NCBI GenBank assembly: GCA_948971535.1
Contig: CARFEX010000015.1
Location: forward strand, 1-12,490
Origin: an uncultured Eubacteriales bacterium
GTDB taxonomy: Bacteria; Bacillota; Clostridia; Christensenellales; UBA1242
DNA length: 12,490 bases
Direction: 5' to 3'
A model generated the notes under the pieces. It searched no databases and had not been told where the DNA came from. It saw only the letters and a program-made list of their open reading frames with translations. Numbering within the stretch: the first letter of the stretch is position 1; every line of letters begins with the position of its first letter. Positions 1 through 8,510 of the stretch are shown one piece after another. Both the position numbers and the translations under genes were made by a program.

Positions 1-48
1 CGACCACCGAGATCTACACTCTTTCCCTACACGACGCTCTTCCGATCT
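1..48 (+). other. Illumina TruSeq universal (P5/Read 1) adapter, not genomic
   Basis: The stretch begins CGACCACCGAGATCTACAC and ends ACGACGCTCTTCCGATCT. It matches the 3' 48 bases of the TruSeq universal adapter exactly, including the Read 1 primer site. There is no i5 index between the two adapter parts, so it looks like the single-index version. Genomic sequence starts at 49. The adapter is open in the frame of the first gene, so a gene caller would add about 16 false residues to that protein. It arises when a read runs through a short insert and is not trimmed, so position 49 is the end of a library fragment. Confidence 0.98.
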
Positions 49-2877
49 TATAAACAAACCGAGCAGAATGCTAGTGAATTTTATGTAAGTGCTCTTGGAA
101 CTAGTGCAAAGTTAGCAACTTCACGAAGCTTGGAAGAAAGTTATAACTATCTTCTTTATATAGAAAATGATAACGAACAAAGTAGACATGTTCTCCTTTC
201 TTCAAAAGAAAAAACTTTAAATGCAAAAATGCTTAAAGTCAATCAAGAAGATAAGTTGTCAGTAAAAAATGGAGATATAATTTTACCAAATATAGAGGAA
301 GTTGGTCTTGCAAATCAGGCTAAAATGTTTAACAAAGTTACAATAAAATATTACAATCAAAACTTCCCAAGTGATGATAACTTTAAAGATGAACAAGTTG
401 TTTATACAAGCAAAGGTTATTTAGATGCTGATTTGCTCGACATATTGAATAATAGCGAAAACAATATTTACAAGATTTACATGCAAAAGACAGCTTTCTT
501 TATAGGTACAGAAAACGATTATGATTATATAAGCTTGGAAGGCGAATATCTTAAAAAAGCTATTATAACTCAAGTAGTAGATATAGACCTTGAGGATTAT
601 GACTATCAAGAGGGTGGAAGATATTATAAAGTGACCGCTCCTCAAAGCGAAGAATCAAGCTTTGTTTTAACTAGCGAGTTTGTTATTAGTGAAAAACTCG
701 CAAAAGTAGATACCGTTAAAAATGCAAAAATCAATAATGGTGTGCTCACGTTTGAATATGATAATACTTATAGTAGCAGAGTCTTTAAAGTGATTGCTCA
801 AAACTCAATTACTAATAGTGAAAGAGTTGAAATTGAAGGTGCTTTTTCTTGGAACCAAACAAATTACTCTTGTATTTTTACTCCAAACGAAGGAGCTTTC
901 ACTTTATCAAATCCATACACACTATCAATTTATGCTTATAGCAAAGAGGAAGATAGGGTAAGTGGAAGTGGTAATATAAACAAAATCTTAAAATCAAACC
1001 CATTTATTATTGAAGATGTTTATAAACTTAAAAAGGTAGAATTAGATGATTTGGTATTTTCAAGTGAAGATGATTATTACGAATTAGATTTAAGCAAGTA
1101 TTTTGAAAATAATCGTATTAAAGAATCAAATTCATGTTATAAAATACAAGTTGCCATCGGTGAAAAAGACGAAGGCAACAACTTAATAAATGTCAAAAAC
1201 TTTAGTTTAGAACATAACAAAACCTTTATAAAAATTAAATTAGAGCAAAATGAAGAAAGATATAATTTGATTATTATTGATAGTGAAAATAGTCAAGAAA
1301 TTTTGGAGCTAAATAGTCTTGAAAATTTGGTGTTCCAGTTTGAAGTTGTTGATAATCAGGCAGACAATGAAGTGTCAAGAAAAATACTTCTTAATAGTGA
1401 TAAGTCAAGCTTTGATATAAGCAAAGGCGAATGGACAGATGAAACTCTTTCTTGGAATGAGCAGATGAAAATGTTTGACTGGTCTGGAAGCCAAAGTGAG
1501 ATAAACGGGCAAGAACAAAAAGAGTATCTTGTAACTTTAACTTATAAATATGATGACAAAAAGGAAATGGCTTTGGTTTATGATACTTTCTATCAACCAA
1601 AAAAGCTTGGTACTATTGTTAAAGCTGAGGTTAGAACAAGAAATTCAAATTCGATAATGTTCTTCTCAGAGCCAATAGAATATCCAGAGGGTGACCAAGA
1701 AGCTGATATAGAATTTAATCTATTTGGTGGCGGAACAGGCAGTGAAGAATCACCTTATATAATCTCAAATCAAGTGCATTTTAAAAACATTGCACTAGTA
1801 AATAAAAAAGATGTATATTTTAAGCAGACAGCTGATTTAGGAATTACACTTTCACAAAACGAAAGCTTCCTTATCGAAAACTTTTTATCACAATATGACG
1901 GGCAAGGCAAAACTTTAACTATAAACTTAAATGCTGTTAGTCAGTTAAACTCGACAGTTATAAAAAATCTGAATGATAGAGATTACGAGTTTAATTACAT
2001 AAGTTCACTTTTCAAAAGTGTTGGACAGGATGCAAGTATTAAAAATCTCAAAATAAAACTAAATGTTGAGTTATCAGATTTGAGTTCTGCAATGATAGCT
2101 CCACTTGCAATGACAAATTATGGAAAGATTGAAAACTGTGAAATGTTGTCTACATATGCAAATGTTTCAGTTTTAACAGGTTCAAATATTGCATTGGCTG
2201 GTTTCGTAGTAGATAACTATGGAAAAATGCTAAATATAAAAAATAGTGCAAGTGGTGAAAACTTTAATTTTGCTCCAACCGCAAGCGGTGCAATAAATAT
2301 CATGTATGGCGGAATAGCTTTTTCAAATAACACTTCTGGTGTTTCCATTGTTGGAGAAATCCGTAACTGCTTTATAAGTGGAGAAAAGCAAATAGGTGTA
2401 AAAGGCAGATATACTTCAGTTTTAACTACTGGGATATGCCTGCAAAACAATAAAGCTAAGATTGTTGAATGTGGTAATGATGGGAATTTTAATGTTGTCG
2501 ACAAAGGTACAAATAAAAATTTCACGTCATATATGTCTGGGATAAGTTTTGCAAGCAATGGAACTATCAACTTTTGCTACAATAACGGACAATTAATAAG
2601 TGCATCAATCAATAATAATGCGGTTGGAATAGTTTATGCTTTGACAGGTGGAAACTTAAAATATCTAGTAGAAACTGCAAATTATAGTTTGGTTAAAACC
2701 AAGTCTGGAAATGTAAAAAGTGAAAACTGTTATGGCTCATCAAGTATAGCTAATTCTCCTATTCCAATAAACAGTTTGACAAATTTTTCAACAGTTTGTG
2801 AAAGTGGAAAAACTTTGGAAGTAAAAATTTCCGATAGCATGCAAACTGCAACAGGCTACCTAGCTAAAATTATATAA
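49..2877 (+). CDS. Large surface protein with Ig/Fn3-like and GLUG-like beta-helix regions, 5' partial
   Basis: This is the C-terminal 942 residues of a larger protein; the frame is open back to the adapter at 49, so the true start lies off the contig. A TTG at 130 is in frame but has no ribosome binding site and is unlikely to be the start. The first half, to about 1700, is rich in beta-strand-like segments alternating with acidic loops and resembles repeated Ig/Fn3-like domains. At about 1725-1830 comes the sequence GGGTGSEESPYIIS, then 'HFKNIA' and 'YFKQTADLGI'. This is the recognisable entry to GLUG-type extracellular regions (G-T-x-x-x-P-Y-x-I ... Y-x-L-x-x-D-I). After it come repeated 'I.NC...G' and 'G.I..C.N.G' turns, typical of a right-handed beta-helix. 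No LPXTG motif or C-terminal membrane helix is present, so any anchor must be in the missing N-terminus. It is probably cotranscribed with the lipoprotein 35 bases downstream. Base composition is more AT-rich than typA or gltX. The family is inferred; the ligand is unknown. Confidence 0.85.
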   Translation, partial: YKQTEQNASEFYVSALGTSAKLATSRSLEESYNYLLYIENDNEQSRHVLLSSKEKTLNAKMLKVNQEDKLSVKNGDIILPNIEEVGLANQAKMFNKVTIKYYNQNFPSDDNFKDEQVVYTSKGYLDADLLDILNNSENNIYKIYMQKTAFFIGTENDYDYISLEGEYLKKAIITQVVDIDLEDYDYQEGGRYYKVTAPQSEESSFVLTSEFVISEKLAKVDTVKNAKINNGVLTFEYDNTYSSRVFKVIAQNSITNSERVEIEGAFSWNQTNYSCIFTPNEGAFTLSNPYTLSIYAYSKEEDRVSGSGNINKILKSNPFIIEDVYKLKKVELDDLVFSSEDDYYELDLSKYFENNRIKESNSCYKIQVAIGEKDEGNNLINVKNFSLEHNKTFIKIKLEQNEERYNLIIIDSENSQEILELNSLENLVFQFEVVDNQADNEVSRKILLNSDKSSFDISKGEWTDETLSWNEQMKMFDWSGSQSEINGQEQKEYLVTLTYKYDDKKEMALVYDTFYQPKKLGTIVKAEVRTRNSNSIMFFSEPIEYPEGDQEADIEFNLFGGGTGSEESPYIISNQVHFKNIALVNKKDVYFKQTADLGITLSQNESFLIENFLSQYDGQGKTLTINLNAVSQLNSTVIKNLNDRDYEFNYISSLFKSVGQDASIKNLKIKLNVELSDLSSAMIAPLAMTNYGKIENCEMLSTYANVSVLTGSNIALAGFVVDNYGKMLNIKNSASGENFNFAPTASGAINIMYGGIAFSNNTSGVSIVGEIRNCFISGEKQIGVKGRYTSVLTTGICLQNNKAKIVECGNDGNFNVVDKGTNKNFTSYMSGISFASNGTINFCYNNGQLISASINNNAVGIVYALTGGNLKYLVETANYSLVKTKSGNVKSENCYGSSSIANSPIPINSLTNFSTVCESGKTLEVKISDSMQTATGYLAKII

Positions 2878-2912
2878 AAGTAATTTTTAAATTAAGTGAG
2901 AAATATAATAAA

Positions 2913-3800
2913 ATGATGAAAAAAATATTTATAATCCTTTCTTTTTGTATTATCTCTTTTGCACTTTCAGCTTGTGGGCAAACCCCACCTGTTACAATAG
3001 GCTCATCATATATTATGGTGAGCCTAGGTGTTATGTCTAGCGGAGAGGTAGTTCAAAAATTTGATTTTGCAGTTGATAGTGACTTTCTAGAAGAAAATGG
3101 TGTCAATGGAGAAGCTCTTGAAGGTGTAAAACTAAAACTAATAGAAAACTTTGATACATTTCGTCAAGAGTTTGCAGTTGGATTTGGTTTAATATATGAA
3201 AATGCTGATGGAGAAAAAGAAGATTTTGCTATAGGCAAAAAACTAAAAATTTCACAAACCACATACGACAAAGATTTGGATACAATAACTTTTAATATAG
3301 TTTTTGAAGATAACGCAACTTGGAGCTTTTATCATCCGTCAAAAGAAGAAGATGACAAAAATCAAAGCAATGGCATTGTCTTTGTAGAAAAAATTGAGTC
3401 AAAAGGATTGTTCCCTTTTGCAAGCGAAGTAACTCTCGGTAATGGCGAAAAGACAACTGTTGCAGAGAGATACACAAATGCCTATCTTAAAGCTTTTGAA
3501 AACAATGAGAAAAAGGAAGTTATTACACAAAAGTACAAACCAGATTTTGTTTATAATTATGCAACTTTTTCAAGTAGAGTTGGTAGTGATGCTGATATAA
3601 GATTTCTAGATAGTGAGGGATTATATCATCACGCATGGGTGAGAAATGCCGAAAATTATCAAAAAGAAAACCAAATAACACTTTTTAGCAATGTGATAAA
3701 TAGAGGTTGGTGGTATCTGTTTTGGTTAATAATTGTTGGAGTTGTTACAGCGGTTGCACTTATAATTGCAAAAGTAATTTCAAAAAAGAAAAAAGCATAA
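2913..3800 (+). CDS. Lipoprotein with additional C-terminal transmembrane anchor, function unknown
   Basis: A 295-residue protein with a classic type II signal peptide: basic start, hydrophobic core and the lipobox LSAC with the modified cysteine at residue 21 (20 if the second ATG at 2916 is used). The middle, about residues 25-260, is an acidic extracellular domain that I do not recognise. Residues 266-289 form a strongly hydrophobic helix beginning WWYLFWLIIVG and followed by KKKK. By the positive-inside rule this places the C-terminus in the cytoplasm. The protein would therefore be tethered at both ends, by lipid and by a membrane helix. The Shine-Dalgarno sequence is weak (GTGAG, further upstream than usual). 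It follows the surface protein by 35 bases and is likely the last gene of that operon, since a terminator overlaps its stop codon. Localisation is well supported; the function is unknown. Confidence 0.88.
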   Translation: MMKKIFIILSFCIISFALSACGQTPPVTIGSSYIMVSLGVMSSGEVVQKFDFAVDSDFLEENGVNGEALEGVKLKLIENFDTFRQEFAVGFGLIYENADGEKEDFAIGKKLKISQTTYDKDLDTITFNIVFEDNATWSFYHPSKEEDDKNQSNGIVFVEKIESKGLFPFASEVTLGNGEKTTVAERYTNAYLKAFENNEKKEVITQKYKPDFVYNYATFSSRVGSDADIRFLDSEGLYHHAWVRNAENYQKENQITLFSNVINRGWWYLFWLIIVGVVTAVALIIAKVISKKKKA

Positions 3801-3819
3801 GTTCACTTATGCTTTTTTT
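3789..3819 (+). terminator. Intrinsic terminator after the lipoprotein gene
   Basis: A perfect stem with arms AAAAGCATAAG and CTTATGCTTTT closes a TTCA loop (3802-3805). It runs straight into seven T residues at 3813-3819. The hairpin overlaps the stop codon of the preceding gene. It separates the surface-protein operon from typA. Confidence 0.92.
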
Positions 3820-3952
3820 AGGACGCAAGAACAACAGCAATGAAATGAGTGTTTTCTTGTAATTTTATTTGTTTATATCTTTTATATAAAATAAAAATTT
3901 AGAATTATATTCTTTTATAATAAAAAAAGATTGTATTTGTATTATATTTCTC

Positions 3953-3981
3953 TTGAAATTTGGGTATTTTTGTGATAAACT
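3953..3981 (+). promoter_or_regulatory. Possible promoter for typA
   Basis: The 185 bases between the terminator and typA are very AT-rich and hold no gene that I can see. The best sigma-A-like match is TTGAAA at 3953-3958, 17 bases before TAAACT at 3976-3981. An overlapping GATAAA preceded by TGT could act as an extended -10. Other AT-rich combinations exist upstream, so the exact site is uncertain, but a promoter is expected here because a terminator precedes it. Confidence 0.4.
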
Positions 3982-4004
3982 AATATGGTTAAAAAGGAAG
4001 AAAT

Positions 4005-5837
4005 ATGAAAAACGAAAATATTAGAAATATCGCAATTATTGCCCATGTAGACCACGGCAAAACTTCTCTTGTAGATGCACTTCTCAAACAAGGTAGTGTG
4101 TTCCGTGACAACCAAGCTGTTGAAGATAGAGTTATGGATAGCAATGCCATTGAAAAGGAAAGAGGCATTACTATTTTGTCAAAGAACTGCTCTTGTATTT
4201 ATAATGATGTAAAAATAAATGTTGTTGACACTCCGGGACATGCAGACTTTGGTGGTGAAGTTGAACGTGTGCTTAAAATGGTAGACGGAGTTATCCTTGT
4301 TGTTGATGCTTATGAAGGACCTATGCCACAAACTCGTTTTGTACTTGAAAGAGCCCTCGCACTTAAACTTAAAGTTGTTGTAGTTGTAAACAAGATAGAT
4401 AGACCTGATGCTAGAATAAGTGAAGTTATAGATGAAGTTTTAGAGCTGTTCCTAGACCTAGATGCAGATGAAGAACAACTCAATTCACCTTTTGTTTTTG
4501 CTTCGGCAAGAAATGGTATAGCCACAAAAGATTATAACCAAACTGGTACTGATATGAAACCGCTCTTTGAAACTATTATTGAACATATTCCAGCCCCAGA
4601 AGGTGACAATGAGGGTGCAAGTCAAGTTCTTATTTCATCAGCTGAACATAATGATTATGTAGGAAAACTTGCAGTAGGCAAAATTAGCAGAGGTAGTTTA
4701 AAGGTTGGACAAAGTGTTATGCTTTGCAATTACCATGATGAAAGCAAAAAAACTCGTTCAAAGATAGTTAGCTTATTTGTATTTGAAGGCCTTAAAAAAG
4801 TGCCTGTGGAAAGTGCAACTATTGGAGAAATAGTTTGTATAGCAGGGCTTGAAAATGTTGGTATTGGTGATACTATATGTGATTTCAATAATCCAGAGCC
4901 TATTGAATTTGTCAAGATAGCTGAACCTTCAGTTGAAATGACCTTTATGGTGAATGACAGCCCTTTTGCTGGTAAGGAAGGCAAGTTTGTAACTTCAAGA
5001 CATCTTCGTGACAGACTTTATAAAGAAGCGGTTAAAGACCTTTCTCTCAAAGTTAGTGACGGAGAAACAGCTGAACAATTCAAAGTATGCGGAAGAGGAG
5101 AAATGCATCTTTCAATCCTCATTGAAAATATGCGCCGAGATGGATATGAATTTCAAGTAAGTATGCCAAAAGTACTTATAAAAACAATAGATGGCAAGAA
5201 GTGCGAACCAATTGATAGACTTTTTTTAGACGTCCCAGAAGATTGCACAGGTGTAGTTATGCAAAAAATGGGTGTGCGTAAAGGTGAACTTGTAGGCATG
5301 AACCCTCATGGTAGTCGTATGAAAATGGAATTTCTTATTCCTTCTCGAGGTCTATTTGGATTTAAGAGTGAGCTTTTGACAGATACCAAAGGTGAGGGTG
5401 TAATCAACTCAGTATTTGAAAGATACGAGCCTTGGAAAGGTGAAATCAATCGCCGTGAGTATGGCTCACTTATCGCTCATGAAAGCGGAGATAGCATAGT
5501 TTATGGACTATTCAATGCTCAAGAGAGAGGTGACCTATTTATCGGAGCAGGTGTGCCTGTTTATGCAGGTATGGTTGTAGGACAAAATCCAAAAGGTGAT
5601 GATATAGTTGTCAATGTTTGCAAAAGAAAACATCTTTCAAACTGCCGTTCTTCTGGTGCTGACGAGGCGCTTAGACTTATTCCGCCAAAAAGATTAAGCC
5701 TAGAAGATGCTATTGAGTTTCTTGCTGATGATGAAATTTTGGAAGTTACTCCAAAGAGTATGAGAATCCGCAAAATTATTCTTGACCACAATTTGCGTCT
5801 TCGTGAAAGAGGTAAGATTATGAGAGGAGAAATCTAA
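4005..5837 (+). CDS. typA: Translational GTPase TypA/BipA
   Basis: A 610-residue protein, the usual family length. The GTP-binding domain is complete: G1 AHVDHGKTS at residues 13-21, switch I region ending RGITI at 53-57, G3 DTPGH at 75-79, G4 NKID at 129-132 and a G5-type SAR near 165. Domain 2 and the EF-G-like domains III and V follow, then the TypA-specific C-terminal region with 'NVCKRKHLSNCRSSGADEA' near residues 533-551. TypA binds the ribosome at the EF-G site, hydrolyses GTP and helps large-subunit assembly and stress or cold adaptation. The start is supported by AAGGAAG at 3994-4000. It is the first gene of a same-strand run and its stop lies one base before the next gene's ATG, so the two are probably translationally coupled. 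No key residue is missing. Confidence 0.98.
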   Translation: MKNENIRNIAIIAHVDHGKTSLVDALLKQGSVFRDNQAVEDRVMDSNAIEKERGITILSKNCSCIYNDVKINVVDTPGHADFGGEVERVLKMVDGVILVVDAYEGPMPQTRFVLERALALKLKVVVVVNKIDRPDARISEVIDEVLELFLDLDADEEQLNSPFVFASARNGIATKDYNQTGTDMKPLFETIIEHIPAPEGDNEGASQVLISSAEHNDYVGKLAVGKISRGSLKVGQSVMLCNYHDESKKTRSKIVSLFVFEGLKKVPVESATIGEIVCIAGLENVGIGDTICDFNNPEPIEFVKIAEPSVEMTFMVNDSPFAGKEGKFVTSRHLRDRLYKEAVKDLSLKVSDGETAEQFKVCGRGEMHLSILIENMRRDGYEFQVSMPKVLIKTIDGKKCEPIDRLFLDVPEDCTGVVMQKMGVRKGELVGMNPHGSRMKMEFLIPSRGLFGFKSELLTDTKGEGVINSVFERYEPWKGEINRREYGSLIAHESGDSIVYGLFNAQERGDLFIGAGVPVYAGMVVGQNPKGDDIVVNVCKRKHLSNCRSSGADEALRLIPPKRLSLEDAIEFLADDEILEVTPKSMRIRKIILDHNLRLRERGKIMRGEI

Positions 5838-5838
5838 T

Positions 5839-6105
5839 ATGTTAAAACCAAACGAGAGTAGAGATTTAAAAAAACAATATAAGAGAATTTTAATTTTCTT
5901 ATCTATTTTCTTTGTCTTTGCTCTTGTTTTGTGTTATTTACTTATGCTTGCTGGTATTTCACCAGTTTTAAATGGGTTTATTATTATAGTTTGTGCGTCT
6001 ATTTTCTACTTGCTGTTTTTATTTATTTGTGCTAAAATTGATAAAAGAAAGGCAAGAAAACAATTAGAAGACCCAACAAAAGACCCTTTTACAAAGAAAA
6101 AATAA
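5839..6105 (+). CDS. Small two-helix membrane protein, function unknown
   Basis: An 88-residue protein with a basic N-terminus, two hydrophobic helices at about residues 17-38 and 43-65, and a strongly basic cytoplasmic tail (KIDKRKARK, ending in three lysines). The two helices with charged ends suggest both termini are inside. The ATG starts one base after the typA stop, and the typA 3' end supplies a ribosome binding site (GAGAGGAGAAATC). It is followed 15 bases later by dnaB. I do not recognise the family. It is likely a conserved hypothetical of this lineage and not chance, given the tight spacing and membrane-protein composition. Confidence 0.82.
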   Translation: MLKPNESRDLKKQYKRILIFLSIFFVFALVLCYLLMLAGISPVLNGFIIIVCASIFYLLFLFICAKIDKRKARKQLEDPTKDPFTKKK

Positions 6106-6120
6106 ATATAGGAGGAGAAT

Positions 6121-7551
6121 ATGGCTGAATACAAAATTATGCCACATAACATCGAAGCGGAACAGGCACTACTTGGCTGTATTCTTCTTGATGTGCAAAT
6201 TCAACCAGAGATACTTGGAACTATGGATGCGACAGACTTCTATTCTGATGCACATCAAAATATTTTCAAGTCGATGACAAATGTTTTTAAAAAGAATATT
6301 CCTATTGACTTTGTCACTTTGGCTGATGAACTTGAAAAAAATGGACTTATAGAAAAAGTTGGTGGTATTGAGTACATAACGCTCCTTACTAATGCGGTAC
6401 CTTCTGCTGCTAACTTTAAATTTTATTTTGATATCATTAAATCAGATTCTATAAAGCGTAAACTTATAAGAAGTGGTCAAGATATCATAGAGAAGGCATA
6501 TTCTTCTGACGACAAACAGTCAGTGCTTAGTTTTGCAGAGAAATCTGTGTTTGACATAGCTGATAAGCAGGGTTCAACAGCTCTTGAACATGTCGGCAAA
6601 CCAGGCGGAGCCATAAAGCAAGTTATCGATAGATTTGACCAAATAGCAAATGACCCTAATTCACTTAGAGGTATTCCAACAGGTTTTAAAGAATATGATG
6701 CTATGACAAATGGTTTGCAAAATACAGACCTTATTTTGCTTGCTGCTCGTCCAGGTGTTGGTAAAACCTCTTTTGCTATGAATTTAGTTGTCAATGCAGC
6801 AATTAAACATGGCAAAAAATGTGCAGTGTTTTCGCTCGAAATGTCCAAAATGCAACTTATGCAAAGAGCAATATGTTCACTTGCAAAAGTGAGTATGGCA
6901 AAAGCTCTAAATGGAACGATGAACCCTGATGAGTGGAATAGAATTTGGACTGCTACAAAACAACTTGAACAGAGCGGAATTTATATCGATGACTCATCGA
7001 TGACAACACCATCATCTTTGCTAGCAAAATGCCGTCAACTTAAAATAAAAGAGGGACTTGATTTAATTATGGTTGACTATATTCAGCTTATGAGTTCTGG
7101 AAAAGACAGGGTTGAAAGTAGACAAAATGAAGTTGCCGAAATTTCACGTAATCTCAAAATAGCAGCCAAGGAACTTGGAGTTCCAGTTATAGCACTATCT
7201 CAGTTATCTCGTTCGGTCGAAGCTCGTGCAGGTGATCATAGACCAATGCCATCAGACCTACGTGATTCAGGTGCTATTGAGCAGGATGCAGATATAATAT
7301 TGTTCCTTTACAATCCAGAAAAATACAATGACGTACCACAAGAAGATGAACCAGGAACTATTGAACTTATTGTTTCAAAGCACAGAAATGGTAGGACGGG
7401 AACTGTGAAACTTCGTTGGATAGGAGAGTACACAACTTTTGTAAACCTTGGTGAAAAGCTCAATGTTTCAACTGCACCAGTTAAAGTTGAGGCGAAGGAT
7501 ATAGAAGAAACACCTATTGACCCAACTGGTGTTGATGTATTTGGAGATTAA
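6121..7551 (+). CDS. dnaB: Replicative DNA helicase DnaB
   Basis: A 476-residue hexameric ATP-dependent helicase that unwinds DNA ahead of the replisome and recruits primase. The N-terminal primase-interacting domain begins 'PHNIEAEQALLGCIL' (about residues 8-22), the standard opening of bacterial DnaB. The RecA-like domain has Walker A GVGKT at 212-216, Walker B ending IMVDY at 316-320, and the C-terminal 'SKHRNGRTG' at 419-427 that includes the arginine finger region. The family motif 'PVIALSQLSRSVE' is also present. A near-perfect Shine-Dalgarno AGGAGG at 6110-6115 fixes the start. In many Bacillota dnaB follows rplI; here it follows typA and a small membrane gene, so the neighbourhood is rearranged. 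No intein or insertion is present. Confidence 0.98.
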   Translation: MAEYKIMPHNIEAEQALLGCILLDVQIQPEILGTMDATDFYSDAHQNIFKSMTNVFKKNIPIDFVTLADELEKNGLIEKVGGIEYITLLTNAVPSAANFKFYFDIIKSDSIKRKLIRSGQDIIEKAYSSDDKQSVLSFAEKSVFDIADKQGSTALEHVGKPGGAIKQVIDRFDQIANDPNSLRGIPTGFKEYDAMTNGLQNTDLILLAARPGVGKTSFAMNLVVNAAIKHGKKCAVFSLEMSKMQLMQRAICSLAKVSMAKALNGTMNPDEWNRIWTATKQLEQSGIYIDDSSMTTPSSLLAKCRQLKIKEGLDLIMVDYIQLMSSGKDRVESRQNEVAEISRNLKIAAKELGVPVIALSQLSRSVEARAGDHRPMPSDLRDSGAIEQDADIILFLYNPEKYNDVPQEDEPGTIELIVSKHRNGRTGTVKLRWIGEYTTFVNLGEKLNVSTAPVKVEAKDIEETPIDPTGVDVFGD

Positions 7552-7562
7552 AAGGAGGTAAG

Positions 7563-8510
7563 ATGGCAGAAAAAAGAAAAAAAATGTTCAATAAAAAATG
7601 GATAGTTGCCATTTCTATACTTGCACTTATAGCTATTGTTGTAACAACAGTTTTGCTTTTGTTGCCAAAAAATACACGTCTTGTAGTAACAAAAATGTAT
7701 GAACATGAAACAGTTTTGTTCTTAAAAGATAAAACTGAAGACGATTTATTGAAAAGCTTTGAAGGCAAGATTGACGGAGTAGACACAAAATATTATTTAG
7801 AAGCCAAAAATGTTAGAGTAATGACAGCTAATATCGAAGATATGGTTAAGTTTTACAATGATTATCTTTATTATACGTCAGACAATGGCACATTTCAGGA
7901 TTATTATGGCTCAGTTATAAAAGGTATTGACCATGCTGAACAATATAAATTAAAAATGGTTGATTTGCTTAAAGATATTCATGAGAAACTTCAAGACCAA
8001 TCTGTGACCAATCTTAGAACTGCATGGAGAGAATATAGAAAACTTTTTGTTGAATATTTAAAAGGTTATCATCAAGCTTTTGTAGGGCTTGGACATGTTT
8101 ATAAAGCTTGCTTGGTAGATGGTATAACTCAAAACAACTATACTTATTATCTTATAGATGTAAATAATTCTTTATTTGAAAATATAATAAAAGATTATCA
8201 AGTATGTATAGAAGCTGATGAAAAAGAGCAAAGCTATAGTTTTGGTAGTGGAAAGGTGAATAAACTTTCTTCTATAACAAATCTTTTATCTGATAAAACA
8301 CAATTAACAAAATACAATTATTCTTCATCTATGCAAGAACAAATCAAACTTGTAGACAGATTCCAAGAGGTTTATAATGTAGGCATAGATAAGGTTGTTG
8401 ATTCTATTGATATAAACGGAAACATAACCTTTAATGCTGTTTCACAAGATACAAATTCTCAACTGCTCAATGCTGTTAAAAATCTTATAAATGGAGGTGT
8501 CATAGCATGA
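7563..8510 (+). CDS. Membrane-anchored extracytoplasmic protein, function unknown
   Basis: A 315-residue protein with a very basic cytoplasmic start (MAEKRKKMFNKK), one membrane helix at about residues 13-35, and a large domain predicted outside the cell. The outer domain looks mostly helical, with many aromatic residues and repeated amphipathic stretches around residues 95-220. No catalytic motif is visible. The start is set by a perfect AAGGAGGT at 7552-7559, four bases after which comes ATG. It lies 11 bases after dnaB. Its TGA stop overlaps the ATG of the next gene (ATGA at 8507-8510), so the pair is translationally coupled and the products probably act together at the membrane. This TGA also shows that TGA is a stop codon in this genome. 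I do not recognise the family. Confidence 0.88.
   Translation: MAEKRKKMFNKKWIVAISILALIAIVVTTVLLLLPKNTRLVVTKMYEHETVLFLKDKTEDDLLKSFEGKIDGVDTKYYLEAKNVRVMTANIEDMVKFYNDYLYYTSDNGTFQDYYGSVIKGIDHAEQYKLKMVDLLKDIHEKLQDQSVTNLRTAWREYRKLFVEYLKGYHQAFVGLGHVYKACLVDGITQNNYTYYLIDVNNSLFENIIKDYQVCIEADEKEQSYSFGSGKVNKLSSITNLLSDKTQLTKYNYSSSMQEQIKLVDRFQEVYNVGIDKVVDSIDINGNITFNAVSQDTNSQLLNAVKNLINGGVIA

Noticed and set aside
2904..2909. Perfect TATAAT just before the lipoprotein start
   Set aside because: No -35-like sequence lies 16-18 bases upstream and the transcript would begin at about the start codon itself. The surrounding DNA is so AT-rich that the match is expected by chance.
3820..4004. Small gene or RNA in the typA upstream gap
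   Set aside because: The stretch is AT-rich with scattered stops in all frames and no stable structure beyond the terminator; only promoter-like hexamers can be proposed.
6477..6848. Minus-strand open frame of 123 codons inside dnaB
   Set aside because: It lies fully opposite a clearly conserved dnaB, has no ribosome binding site and its composition is that of an antisense shadow. The same applies to the other antisense frames over typA, the surface protein and gltX, and to the plus-strand frame at 11019-11228.
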